Positions 24,146 to 31,830 of a stretch of DNA of 64,000 nt are shown in pieces; the first letter of the stretch is position 1, and each line of letters starts with the position of its first letter. The translations under genes were made by a program, and so were the position numbers. A model generated the notes under the pieces. The model was not told where the DNA came from. It worked only from the letters and a program-made list of their open reading frames with translations, and made no database searches. Where the stretch lies: the NCBI RefSeq assembly GCF_023952475.1, contig NZ_JALHRX010000010.1, positions 179,874-243,873 on the forward strand. The letters run 5' to 3'. The stretch is from Cupriavidus sp. WGlv3. GTDB taxonomy: Bacteria > Pseudomonadota > Gammaproteobacteria > Burkholderiales > Burkholderiaceae.

Positions 24146-24198
24146 CGAGTCCCGTCCACTCCGCCAATTTTGAAAAGCCCGCGCAAGCGGGCTTTTTC
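24146..24198 (+). repeat. Direct repeat, copy 2: tRNA-Asp 3' fragment plus terminator
   Basis: A 53-bp near-identical copy of 24001-24052. The tRNA part is only the 3' T-arm half and acceptor with CCA, so it is a fragment, not a gene. The terminator stem (24177-24182 and 24187-24192) and T-run are intact. A tRNA 3' end repeated downstream is the usual trace of site-specific integration. Confidence 0.85.
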
Positions 24199-24248
24199 TT
24201 TTCCTGTCATCGAAACTGCTGGCCGCCTGGGGCGACCTTGTGTGCGAT

Positions 24249-25601
24249 TCAGTTTTCCGGATCCTTGCTGACCCGGCTGAAATACCGCACCAGCAGCACG
24301 CCTGCAATGGCCAGGCTGATGCTGTTGGCCAGCCAGAAGCCGCTCGCGCCGCGCGTGAAGGCGGGCATGCCGTCGATCAGGCCAAAGCCCAGCACGTAAC
24401 CGCCGCCCAGCCCGATGCCCCACAGCGAGCCGGCGTAGATCACGGTCGGGATCAGCGCGATCTTGTACGCCCGCAGGATAAAGGCCGTCATCACCTGCAC
24501 CGCGTCGAAGGCCTGGTAGAACGCCACGAACAGCACCAGCGGCAGCGCCGCGGCGACCACCGCGGGATCGCTGGCATAGGCGTCCAGCACGGGCTTGCGC
24601 AGCAGCCACAACAGCGCGCCGGTCAGCACCGCCAGCACCACCGCCATGCGGATGCCACGCCAGGCGAGACGGCTGGCGCCGGCCCGGTCGCGCGCGCCGA
24701 GATGCTGCGCAACCAGTGTCGAGGTGGCAATCCCCAGCGACAGCGGCAGCATGTAGGCCACGGCGCCAAGGTTGGCGATGATCTGGTGGCCGGCGAGCGT
24801 CACCGTGCCCAGGCGCGTAATGAAGATCGACATCAGCGTGAACGACGTGATCTCGATCAGGTAAGTCAGCCCCATCGGCACGCCGAGGCGCAGCAGCGCG
24901 CGCAGCGGCGCGGCGGCGGGCCAGCTCCAGGTATCGAAGATGCGCAGCGGGTGATAGGCGCTGCCATGGCGCAGGATCAGCAGCCCGGCGATGCACCAGG
25001 CCCAGCTGATCAGCGTCGAGGCCAGGCCGCAGCCGGGACCGCCCATCGCCGGCACGCCTAGGCCGCCGTGGATGAACCAGGCATTGAGCGGCACCTTCAG
25101 CGCCAGCCCCGCGACCTGCAGCACCGTCACCATGATCGGCCGGGACAGCGCATTGTTCAGCGCCGAGTAGATGCGGAAGGCCAGTGCCGCCGGCAAGCCG
25201 AAGGCGCCGAAATGCAGGTACGCGGTGGCTTTCTCGACCAGCTCCGGCGGTGCCTTGGCGAAGGCCAGCAGCGGGCCGGGAAACGCCAGCAGCAGCACGC
25301 CGGGCAGTGCCAGCGCCGCACCCAGCCAGGCGGCCTGCCGCACTTCCGCGCCGATGGCCTCGAGGCGGCCGGCGCCATAAAGCTGGCCGGCGATGGGCGA
25401 GAGCGCCTGCAGCACGCCCATCAGGCTGATATAGATGGTCACGTAGATCGACCCGCCCAGGCCCACGGCGGCGAGGTCGGTGGCGGACGCGCGTCCGGCC
25501 ATCACGGTATCGATCACGCCGAAGGCGATCACGGCGAGTTGCCCGGCCAGCACGGGTGCGGCCAGGGCGGCAATGCGGCGAAGGTCTTGGAGCAATGTCA
25601 T
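24249..25601 (-). CDS. MATE-family multidrug/cation efflux transporter (NorM type)
   Basis: A 450-residue protein with 12 predicted helices in two homologous halves. The start (APVLAGQLAVIAFGVIDTVMAGR) and the central GLGVP/GCGLAS turn are typical of NorM-type MATE proteins, which exchange Na+ or H+ for cationic drugs. The ATG at 25601 begins the first helix region. It lies 140 nt after the glycosyltransferase gene on the same strand and may be co-transcribed with it. The substrate is unknown. Confidence 0.9.
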   Translation of the reverse strand: MTLLQDLRRIAALAAPVLAGQLAVIAFGVIDTVMAGRASATDLAAVGLGGSIYVTIYISLMGVLQALSPIAGQLYGAGRLEAIGAEVRQAAWLGAALALPGVLLLAFPGPLLAFAKAPPELVEKATAYLHFGAFGLPAALAFRIYSALNNALSRPIMVTVLQVAGLALKVPLNAWFIHGGLGVPAMGGPGCGLASTLISWAWCIAGLLILRHGSAYHPLRIFDTWSWPAAAPLRALLRLGVPMGLTYLIEITSFTLMSIFITRLGTVTLAGHQIIANLGAVAYMLPLSLGIATSTLVAQHLGARDRAGASRLAWRGIRMAVVLAVLTGALLWLLRKPVLDAYASDPAVVAAALPLVLFVAFYQAFDAVQVMTAFILRAYKIALIPTVIYAGSLWGIGLGGGYVLGFGLIDGMPAFTRGASGFWLANSISLAIAGVLLVRYFSRVSKDPEN

Positions 25602-25741
25602 TCAGGGCTCAGCAGGGGGCGGGCCTGGAGGTCCAGCCCCGCAGCCGCCTGCGGCCGGAATGGTTCGTGGGCGCGTCAGGCGCTGCGGTGTATCGAGGTG
25701 ACGGCTAGTGGCTGCCAGTAGTGACTACCGGGAGGCCGCGC

Positions 25742-27529
25742 TCAGGGCTGGCGCGGCAGGCGGCGTCGCGGCAGGTCGGGACGCGGGTGGACTGCGCGGG
25801 CGGTATCGACCAGGCGGTACATGCGGAAACGTTCGTCGCGGTCGGCCGGGCGCCGGCCTTCCCAGATCAGCCGCCACTCGAAGTGCGAGATATTGCCCGG
25901 CTCGCCGTAGTCGACCGAATCGTGGCGCAGCAGCACGTCGCAGCCGTCGTTGGGCCCGCCGAAGCGGATATGGCCGAAGTAGGCAAACGACGCCAGCTGC
26001 GCATCGCCCATGCGGATCGGCTGCACGCACTGGTAGGCCGGCGGCAGCGCCATCGACGCCGCCTGGGCCACGTCGCGATAGGTCTTGCCGTAGTTGATCG
26101 ACGGCAGCCACAGCGTCATCGCCATCACCCACATCAGCGTGGTGCCGGCCGCGGAAATCACCACCGGGCGCCAGATCTGCTTGGGCGCGCGCGACAGCCG
26201 CCAGCGCACGATCAGCACCCATGCCACCGTCGTCGCCAGCGCAAACACCACCGCGGCGATGGTGAATTCATGCTGGTAGCCCGGCAGCTGGCGGAACACG
26301 TTGCGTGCGATGCGCGGCGGCCAGCCGGTGGTCTTGGCGATCCACATGAACCAGACCGTGCCGCCGAAGATGGTGAAGAACAGCAGCGCGAACCAGTCGA
26401 TGGCGTTGATCACGCCGCGCGCCAGCGTTGGCAGCGCAAAGGCGGCCAGCACGGCCATCGGCGGCAGCAGCAGGATGAACTGCACGTCGCCGGCACTGCG
26501 CTGCAGGAACAGCAGGACCAGCACCGGCAGCAGCAGCGCCAGCGGCGCCGCGACATGGGGCGCCCGGCGCATGCCGGTCCAGGCGATCCAGGCCCAGCCT
26601 GCGATCGGCCACACCGGCCACGTGTACAGGAACAGGTTGCGCATGTTGAAGCCGAACGTCGCCATATTGGGCGAGCCATAGCTGCGGCGGTCATAGCGCG
26701 ACCATTCGCGGATAAAGGTCACGGCCTCGTTGCGGTCGGCCGCGCCGAAATAGGCGGCCGCCAGCCACGCCGCCACGATCAGCAGCGCCAGCGGAATCGC
26801 GACCACGGCAAGGCGCCGCCATGGCAGCGGCTTGCACACCAGCGCGCACACCGCCGTGCCGAGCAGCAGCGCCAGCGCCAGCAGCGGCCCGCTGGCCAGC
26901 GTCAGGCCGCCCAGCGCTGCGCCATAGATCAGGCTGCCCTGGGTGGGCTTGTCGAGGCTGCGCACCATGCCGTACAGCGCCAGCGCGATGAACGCGACCT
27001 GGCCGACCTGCGGCGTGGTCTCGTGCCCGCGCATGGCCAGGCCCACGCAGGCGAGGAAGATCAGCAGCGCGCCGTCGGCCAGCGTGCGGCCGTAGTCGCG
27101 CGCATTGGGCTGGCCGCCGAAGGCATAGGCAAAGGGCTGGACCTCGTCGCGCCGGCCCAGCAGGTAGGTGGTGTACCAGATGCAGGCGCAGGTGGCGAAG
27201 AAGAACAGCGCCGTCGCCAGCCGCGCCGCGTCGGTCGCGCCCAGCCAGCCGCCAAAGCCGCGGATCATCAGCGCGCCGATCCAGAACACCAGCGGGCCGT
27301 CCTCGCTGTACGGGCGGCCGACGATGTTCGGCATCAGCCAGTCGTGCGTGCTGCCGGTGGCGAGCTGCCACATCACGCCGAAGCCTGCGGCATCTTCGTT
27401 CTTCCACGGGTCGCGCCCGAACAGGCCGACCAGGCCGTAGATGATGCAGATGGCCAGCAGCAGCGCGCGCGGCAGGGCGCCGGTGGCGGCTGCGGTCAAC
27501 TGGACGGGTGAGGTGTTGGCTTGACGCAT
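25742..27529 (-). CDS. ArnT-like membrane glycosyltransferase (GT-83/PMT family)
   Basis: A 595-residue protein with about 12 hydrophobic helices. The first periplasmic loop has the GT-C acidic motif (GRDPWKNEDAAG, about residues 38-49), and a second acidic stretch (PYSEDGPLVFW) follows at about 73-83. A soluble C-terminal domain covers about 490-595. Related enzymes move a sugar from a polyprenyl-phosphate carrier to lipid A or protein on the periplasmic side; ArnT adds aminoarabinose. No arn biosynthesis genes are near, so the sugar and acceptor are open. The ribosome binding site is weak. Confidence 0.82.
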   Translation of the reverse strand: MRQANTSPVQLTAAATGALPRALLLAICIIYGLVGLFGRDPWKNEDAAGFGVMWQLATGSTHDWLMPNIVGRPYSEDGPLVFWIGALMIRGFGGWLGATDAARLATALFFFATCACIWYTTYLLGRRDEVQPFAYAFGGQPNARDYGRTLADGALLIFLACVGLAMRGHETTPQVGQVAFIALALYGMVRSLDKPTQGSLIYGAALGGLTLASGPLLALALLLGTAVCALVCKPLPWRRLAVVAIPLALLIVAAWLAAAYFGAADRNEAVTFIREWSRYDRRSYGSPNMATFGFNMRNLFLYTWPVWPIAGWAWIAWTGMRRAPHVAAPLALLLPVLVLLFLQRSAGDVQFILLLPPMAVLAAFALPTLARGVINAIDWFALLFFTIFGGTVWFMWIAKTTGWPPRIARNVFRQLPGYQHEFTIAAVVFALATTVAWVLIVRWRLSRAPKQIWRPVVISAAGTTLMWVMAMTLWLPSINYGKTYRDVAQAASMALPPAYQCVQPIRMGDAQLASFAYFGHIRFGGPNDGCDVLLRHDSVDYGEPGNISHFEWRLIWEGRRPADRDERFRMYRLVDTARAVHPRPDLPRRRLPRQP

Positions 27530-27703
27530 CGATGCTCAGGTCGGGCCGTGGCGCCATGGCGCGAAGGCCACAGTATCGCGCATGCGGCGGCCGCGTGGCC
27601 GTGGCATGGCGTGGAAGCCTCACGGAATGTGGGGGTAAATCCGAATGGCGGGCAGTGCCGGCAGGGCTGGAAGGGCTTGGCTGTGCGGCGCTCCGGCACA
27701 AAT

Positions 27704-27733
27704 GCAAAGAGGCAGCCGATGCTGCCTCTTTGC
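27704..27733 (-). terminator. Terminator downstream of rpmE2
   Basis: A perfect 13-bp stem (GCAAAGAGGCAGC at 27704-27716 with its complement at 27721-27733) lies 60 nt past the rpmE2 stop. On the minus strand it is followed by ATTTGTG, a poor T-tract, so termination may be incomplete. Confidence 0.6.
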
Positions 27734-27793
27734 TGGTTCGCGCGCGCCCGGAACTTGTCCGCGGCTGGCGCGAAGCGGGGTCGCTGAAAGCGA

Positions 27794-28054
27794 TTACTTC
27801 GCAGCCTTGCCCAGCTTGTTGCCGAACTTCTGGCGGAACTTTTCCACGCGGCCGGCGGTATCCATGATCTTCTGGGTGCCGGTGTAGAACGGGTGCGATT
27901 CCGACGAGACTTCGATCTTGGCCAGCGGGTATTCCTTGCCGTCCTTCACGATCGTGTCCTTGGTCTGGATGGTCGAGCGGGTGATGAAGCTGAAGTCGCT
28001 GGACATGTCCTGGAACACGACTTCGCGATAATTCGGGTGAATGCCTTCTTTCAT
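27794..28054 (-). CDS. rpmE2: Large-subunit ribosomal protein bL31 type B
   Basis: An 86-residue L31. It starts [16 protein letters not shown] and ends [19 protein letters not shown], and it has no cysteines, so it is the zinc-free (C-) type, the form that in many bacteria replaces zinc-binding L31 under zinc limitation. The ribosome binding site AAAGGACTC precedes the ATG at 28054. I do not see a Zur operator in the 190 nt upstream; a TGCCATAAT extended -10 lies there on the minus strand, so it may be constitutive. Confidence 0.96.
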   Translation of the reverse strand: MKEGIHPNYREVVFQDMSSDFSFITRSTIQTKDTIVKDGKEYPLAKIEVSSESHPFYTGTQKIMDTAGRVEKFRQKFGNKLGKAAK

Positions 28055-28248
28055 GATGAGTCCTTTCTGGTTGGGTAGCCAGTCCGTTGCAATCCGCGGT
28101 TCTCCGCCAGGGAGAAGGCATGGCGCGGCCACGAACGAACCACTTGCCGATTACGGGCAAACCGGGATTATGGCAGAAAAACAAATACTTGGGGAAGGGC
28201 GCAAGGGCTCGGCCCAACAAAGTGTTGCGGCGGAAAGCGGCGCGTATT

Positions 28249-29100
28249 TCACATCGCGGCGGGATCCTGCCGATAGAACGCCGCCAATGACTGGTAAACC
28301 GCCGGCCAATGCCGCGCCAGTCCGACAGGTTCGACAAAAAATGCCTCAGACGTTACTGCGAAAAACTCGCTGGGCGCCTCGCTGCCGTAGGGATCGATGA
28401 TGCGCAGCGCCGCCGGCAAGCGCTGCGGGTGCTCCCAGTCGGCGTCGTCGCGCGCGTCCCAGGCCGCGGCGAAGCGGTCGTACTCGCTCAGGAAGGTTTC
28501 GGCCCAGGCCTCGGCGTCGACCTCCGGATGCAGCACGCGCGAGAACGCCGGCACGCCGTCTGGCTCGCCGTCGAGCATGTCGAGCTTGTGGGCGAATTCG
28601 TGGATCACCACGTTGTAGGTGTCCGCCGGCAGTTCATGGTCGCTGTCGATGCCCGCGCCGGGGCTGTGCACATCGGGCCAGGACAGGATCACCGGCCCGT
28701 GCTCCCATGCTTCGCCGCTGGCTTCCTCGACCACGCCGTGGACCAGGCCGATCTCGTCCTGCACGGTTCGCCGGATGATGAACTCGCCCGGGTAGAGCAC
28801 GATGCCATGCCAGCCGCGGTACCACGGCAACCCCAGCTTCAGGATCGGCACGCAGGCCTGCACCGCGACGCTGACCACCATGTCATCGTCCAGCGGCAGG
28901 TCGTGCGCGGTGGAGTATTCCTTCTCGGCGATGAACAGCGTGGCCAGCTCGCGCAGCGCCGCCAGGTCGGCGCTGCCGTAGCGCTGGACGAACGGCAGCC
29001 TGGCCACGGTGCGCGACCAGAGCGCGTCGGGGATGGCGTAGTGCTCGAGCTTGCGGGCGCGCGAGCGCGAGCGCAGGAATGTGGTCAGTTTGCCCAGCAT
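28249..29100 (-). CDS. mtfA: Zinc metallopeptidase of the MtfA (M90) family
   Basis: A 283-residue cytoplasmic protein with the zinc-binding HExxH as HEFAH (residues 167-171) in a region typical of MtfA. In E. coli, MtfA binds the glucose PTS regulator Mlc and has weak aminopeptidase activity; its partner here is unknown. I start at ATG 29100. An in-frame TTG at 29118 lies inside the T-tract of the upstream rho terminator and is unlikely to be used. It lies behind rho on the same strand, separated by that terminator. Confidence 0.88.
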   Translation of the reverse strand: MLGKLTTFLRSRSRARKLEHYAIPDALWSRTVARLPFVQRYGSADLAALRELATLFIAEKEYSTAHDLPLDDDMVVSVAVQACVPILKLGLPWYRGWHGIVLYPGEFIIRRTVQDEIGLVHGVVEEASGEAWEHGPVILSWPDVHSPGAGIDSDHELPADTYNVVIHEFAHKLDMLDGEPDGVPAFSRVLHPEVDAEAWAETFLSEYDRFAAAWDARDDADWEHPQRLPAALRIIDPYGSEAPSEFFAVTSEAFFVEPVGLARHWPAVYQSLAAFYRQDPAAM

Positions 29101-29110
29101 GACATCGTCG

Positions 29111-29142
29111 AAAAACAAAAAAGGCGTGCCGCGGCACGCCTT
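29111..29142 (-). terminator. rho terminator
   Basis: The palindromic stem AAGGCGTGCC/GGCACGCCTT (29121-29142) is followed on the minus strand by TTTTTTGTTTTT. It sits 33 nt after the rho stop codon and partly overlaps the start region of mtfA. Confidence 0.85.
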
Positions 29143-29175
29143 CCTGTCTGCGTTGCGGCACGGCCGCAGCGAGGC

Positions 29176-30438
29176 TCAGCCGCCCCGGCGCATCATATCG
29201 AAAAACTCTGCGTTGTTCTTCGTGGCCTTCATCTTATCCATGATGAATTCCATCGCCTGCACTTCGTCCATGTCCGAGATGAACTTGCGCAGCACCCAGA
29301 TCTTCTGCAGGATGTCCGGCTTGATCAGCAGCTCTTCGCGGCGCGTGCCGGACTTGTTCAGGTTGATCGACGGATAGACGCGCTTTTCGGCCAGGCGGCG
29401 TTCCAGGTGCACTTCCATGTTGCCGGTGCCCTTGAACTCTTCGTAGATCACGTCGTCCATGCGGCTGCCGGTTTCGATCAGCGCGGTGGCGATGATGGTC
29501 AGCGAGCCGCCTTCCTCCAGGTTGCGCGCGGCGCCGAAGAAGCGCTTGGGGCGCTGCAGCGCGTTGGCGTCGACACCGCCGGTCAGCACCTTGCCCGAGG
29601 CCGGCACCACCGTGTTGTAGGCGCGCGCCAGGCGGGTGATGGAGTCCAGCAGGATCACCACGTCGCGCTTCAGCTCGACCAGGCGCTTGGCTTTCTCGAT
29701 CACCATTTCGGCCACCTGCACGTGGCGGATGGCGGGTTCGTCGAAGGTGGAGGCCACCACCTCGCCGCGCACCGAGCGCTGCATCTCGGTCACTTCTTCC
29801 GGACGCTCGTCGATCAGCAGCACGAACAGGTCGGCTTCGGGATGATTGTTGGCGATCGCGTGTGCAATGTGTTGCAGCATCACGGTCTTGCCCGACTTGG
29901 GCGACGCCACCAGCAGCGCGCGCTGGCCGCGGCCGATCGGCGCGATCATGTCGATGATGCGGCCGGTGATGTTTTCTTCCGCCTTGATATCGCGTTCGAG
30001 CGTGAGCGGCCGGTTCGGATGCAGCGGCGTCAGGTTCTCGAACATGATGCGGTTCTTGACCGCTTCGGGCGCCTGCCCGTTGACCTTGTCCACCTTCACC
30101 AGCGCGAAATAGCGTTCGCCGTCCTTGGGCGTGCGTACCTCGCCCTCGATCGAATCGCCGGTGTGCAGGTTGAAGCGGCGGATCTGCGACGGGCTGATGT
30201 AGATGTCGTCGGTGCTGGCCAGGTAGGAGGTCTCGGGCGAGCGCAGGAAACCGAAGCCGTCAGGCAGAACTTCCAGGGTGCCGTCTCCGTAGATGGTTTC
30301 GCCCATCTTGGCGCGCTTCTTCAGGATCGCAAACATCAGTTCTTGTTTGCGCATCCGCTGTGCGTTGTCGATCTCGAGCGTAGCCGCCATTTCGAGAAGC
30401 GCAGACACGTGAAGCGATTTGAGTTCTGTCAGGTGCAT
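29176..30438 (-). CDS. rho: Transcription termination factor Rho
   Basis: A 420-residue hexameric RNA helicase. An N-terminal helix bundle and OB-fold primary RNA site (about 1-125) precede the RecA-like ATPase, with Walker A ASPKSGKT and the Walker B/arginine region [16 protein letters not shown]. The Q-loop/R-loop segment ([17 protein letters not shown]) is intact. The ATG at 30438 begins [16 protein letters not shown], the standard Rho start. It is separated from trxA by 180 nt with its own likely promoter, an arrangement (trxA-rho) common in proteobacteria. Rho genes are often self-attenuated; the leader of about 80 nt could serve this. Confidence 0.98.
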   Translation of the reverse strand: MHLTELKSLHVSALLEMAATLEIDNAQRMRKQELMFAILKKRAKMGETIYGDGTLEVLPDGFGFLRSPETSYLASTDDIYISPSQIRRFNLHTGDSIEGEVRTPKDGERYFALVKVDKVNGQAPEAVKNRIMFENLTPLHPNRPLTLERDIKAEENITGRIIDMIAPIGRGQRALLVASPKSGKTVMLQHIAHAIANNHPEADLFVLLIDERPEEVTEMQRSVRGEVVASTFDEPAIRHVQVAEMVIEKAKRLVELKRDVVILLDSITRLARAYNTVVPASGKVLTGGVDANALQRPKRFFGAARNLEEGGSLTIIATALIETGSRMDDVIYEEFKGTGNMEVHLERRLAEKRVYPSINLNKSGTRREELLIKPDILQKIWVLRKFISDMDEVQAMEFIMDKMKATKNNAEFFDMMRRGG

Positions 30439-30524
30439 AGACGAGGGGTACAGATGGGCCCGGACGGGCGAGACCTAAAGGAAGGGGGAGAAAATGAGCG
30501 AACGCTCGGGGAGTTGTTGGTGGC

Positions 30525-30610
30525 ATCTTAGCACAATCCGACCGGCGCGCCAGGGTGTGGCGCACGCACGTCGGATCGTGACGAAACCGGGACCGCGGGT
30601 CGGGTCCCGG
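30525..30610 (-). promoter_or_regulatory. trxA-rho intergenic signals: hairpin and extended -10
   Basis: On the minus strand an 8-bp stem (CCGGGACC pair, 30587-30594 and 30603-30610) is followed by TTTCGT, a weak terminator for trxA. Farther on, TGCTAAGAT (-10 at 30525-30530) is a good extended -10 for rho, with no clear -35. Confidence 0.45.
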
Positions 30611-30618
30611 CGCGCAGC

Positions 30619-30945
30619 TTACAGGTTGCCGTCGAGGAAGGCAGTCAGTTGCGACTTGGACAGCGCGCCGACCTTCTGGGCCGCGACCGCGCCGTTCTTG
30701 AACAGGATCAGCGTCGGGATGCCGCGGATGCCGAACTTGGCCGGCACCTGCTGGTTTTCATCGACATTGATCTTGGCGACCTGCAGCTTGTCACCGTAGT
30801 CCTTGGCGACTTCGTCCAGGATCGGCGCGATCATCTTGCAGGGGCCGCACCATTCCGCCCAGAAATCGAGCAGGACGGGCTTGTCGGACTGGAGGACGTC
30901 GGCGTCGAACGAGGCGTCGCTCACATACTTGATTTGTTCGCTCAT
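30619..30945 (-). CDS. trxA: Thioredoxin 1
   Basis: A 108-residue thioredoxin with the active site WCGPC (residues 32-36), the cis-proline segment GIPTLILF, and normal length. It reduces cytoplasmic disulfides, including that of ribonucleotide reductase, using electrons from thioredoxin reductase. A class II ribonucleotide reductase is encoded 8 kb away. The ATG at 30945 has an AGAGG ribosome binding site. It is followed by rho on the same strand. Confidence 0.98.
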   Translation of the reverse strand: MSEQIKYVSDASFDADVLQSDKPVLLDFWAEWCGPCKMIAPILDEVAKDYGDKLQVAKINVDENQQVPAKFGIRGIPTLILFKNGAVAAQKVGALSKSQLTAFLDGNL

Positions 30946-31407
30946 GGCGGAAAACCTCTGGTTTCGCTCTGTTTATGTTGAAGGCTGGACGGCCGAACCG
31001 TTACCTTACACGAGATTGCGCGGACCCGTCGGGCCGCCTCTTTACGCCTGAAGCAGGCGGTGGAGGCCGCTACCGCGCCCGGTGCTGCCGATATGTTACC
31101 AGTTTGCCGATTTTCAAGACCGGCCGGCGGCACATCCCGCAAACCTGCGGCAAGGAGGCATAAGGGCCCGCAAACAATGCCGTCATTCTGGTGCAAAGGT
31201 TTAATTCGTTGAAATGCTTATTTTCAATGGCGGCGAGAGATTTGCCCAATCGCCGCGCCCGTGGTGGGTGTCATGGAATGCACTTGCATGCTCGGGGTGC
31301 CGGATGCGTGCGGCGTGCGCGTAGAATAGAAGCGGTCCGCACGACGCCCGCCGGGCGACCCGCGGCGCACCATCCATGCACCTGCGCCCTCTGACTAGGT
31401 CATCGAC
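30946..31407. other. 462-nt divergent intergenic region, trxA side and 31408 side
   Basis: No gene seen. It holds an AT-rich dyad (TTGAAA 31209-31214, TTTCAA 31222-31227, 7-nt spacer) and a second dyad (CGGCGA near 31231, TCGCCG near 31250). These might be operators for either divergent gene. TAGAAT at 31322-31327 is a possible plus-strand -10 without a -35. Confidence 0.35.
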
Positions 31408-31680
31408 ATGAACACCGATCCCCGCAAGCCTTCGCAGTCCGAGCCCGGCCAGGCGCCGGACGTCGACCACCTGAGCGATGCGCTGGACCATCTCAGCAGC
31501 GCCGTGGAGACCAACAGCATCGCCACCGGCGCCGCGCGCGGGCTGGTCTACAGCATCATCGAAACGCTCGGCACGCTGGTGGGCGACCCCGACCTGCCCG
31601 AGCATGCACGCTCCGGCTACGAAGGCCTGCTCGAAACCGCGCGCGAAATCCGCGCCCGTCTGGAAGGCGGTTCTGACTGA
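31408..31680 (+). CDS. Small helical protein of unknown function
   Basis: A 90-residue soluble protein with no signal peptide or membrane segment. The first 20 residues are polar and proline-rich; residues 20-85 look alpha-helical with a hydrophobic centre (GLVYSIIETLGTLVG). I do not recognise a family. Codon use is like that of the flanking genes, and the start is an ATG close after a GC-rich leader. It lies 150 nt upstream of the AddB-like gene in the same direction, so it may share that transcript. The hypothetical status is firm; the gene itself is likely real. Confidence 0.65.
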   Translation: MNTDPRKPSQSEPGQAPDVDHLSDALDHLSSAVETNSIATGAARGLVYSIIETLGTLVGDPDLPEHARSGYEGLLETAREIRARLEGGSD

Positions 31681-31830
31681 AGCGGCGCGGCCTGTCCCGG
31701 TACCGCGGGGCCTGCGCCGCCGGACGTGCCGGCCGGCGGCGCCGCGTCATTGTTGCCACGCGTTGTTCCTGATTCGTTCCAACCCGACGCCGTTCCCGCA
31801 TCCTTGCGGCCAAGGCCCCAATGACGGTCC

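Noticed and set aside
24146..24167. Third tRNA-Asp gene
   Set aside because: Only the 3' T-arm half and acceptor with CCA are present; the D arm and anticodon arm are missing.
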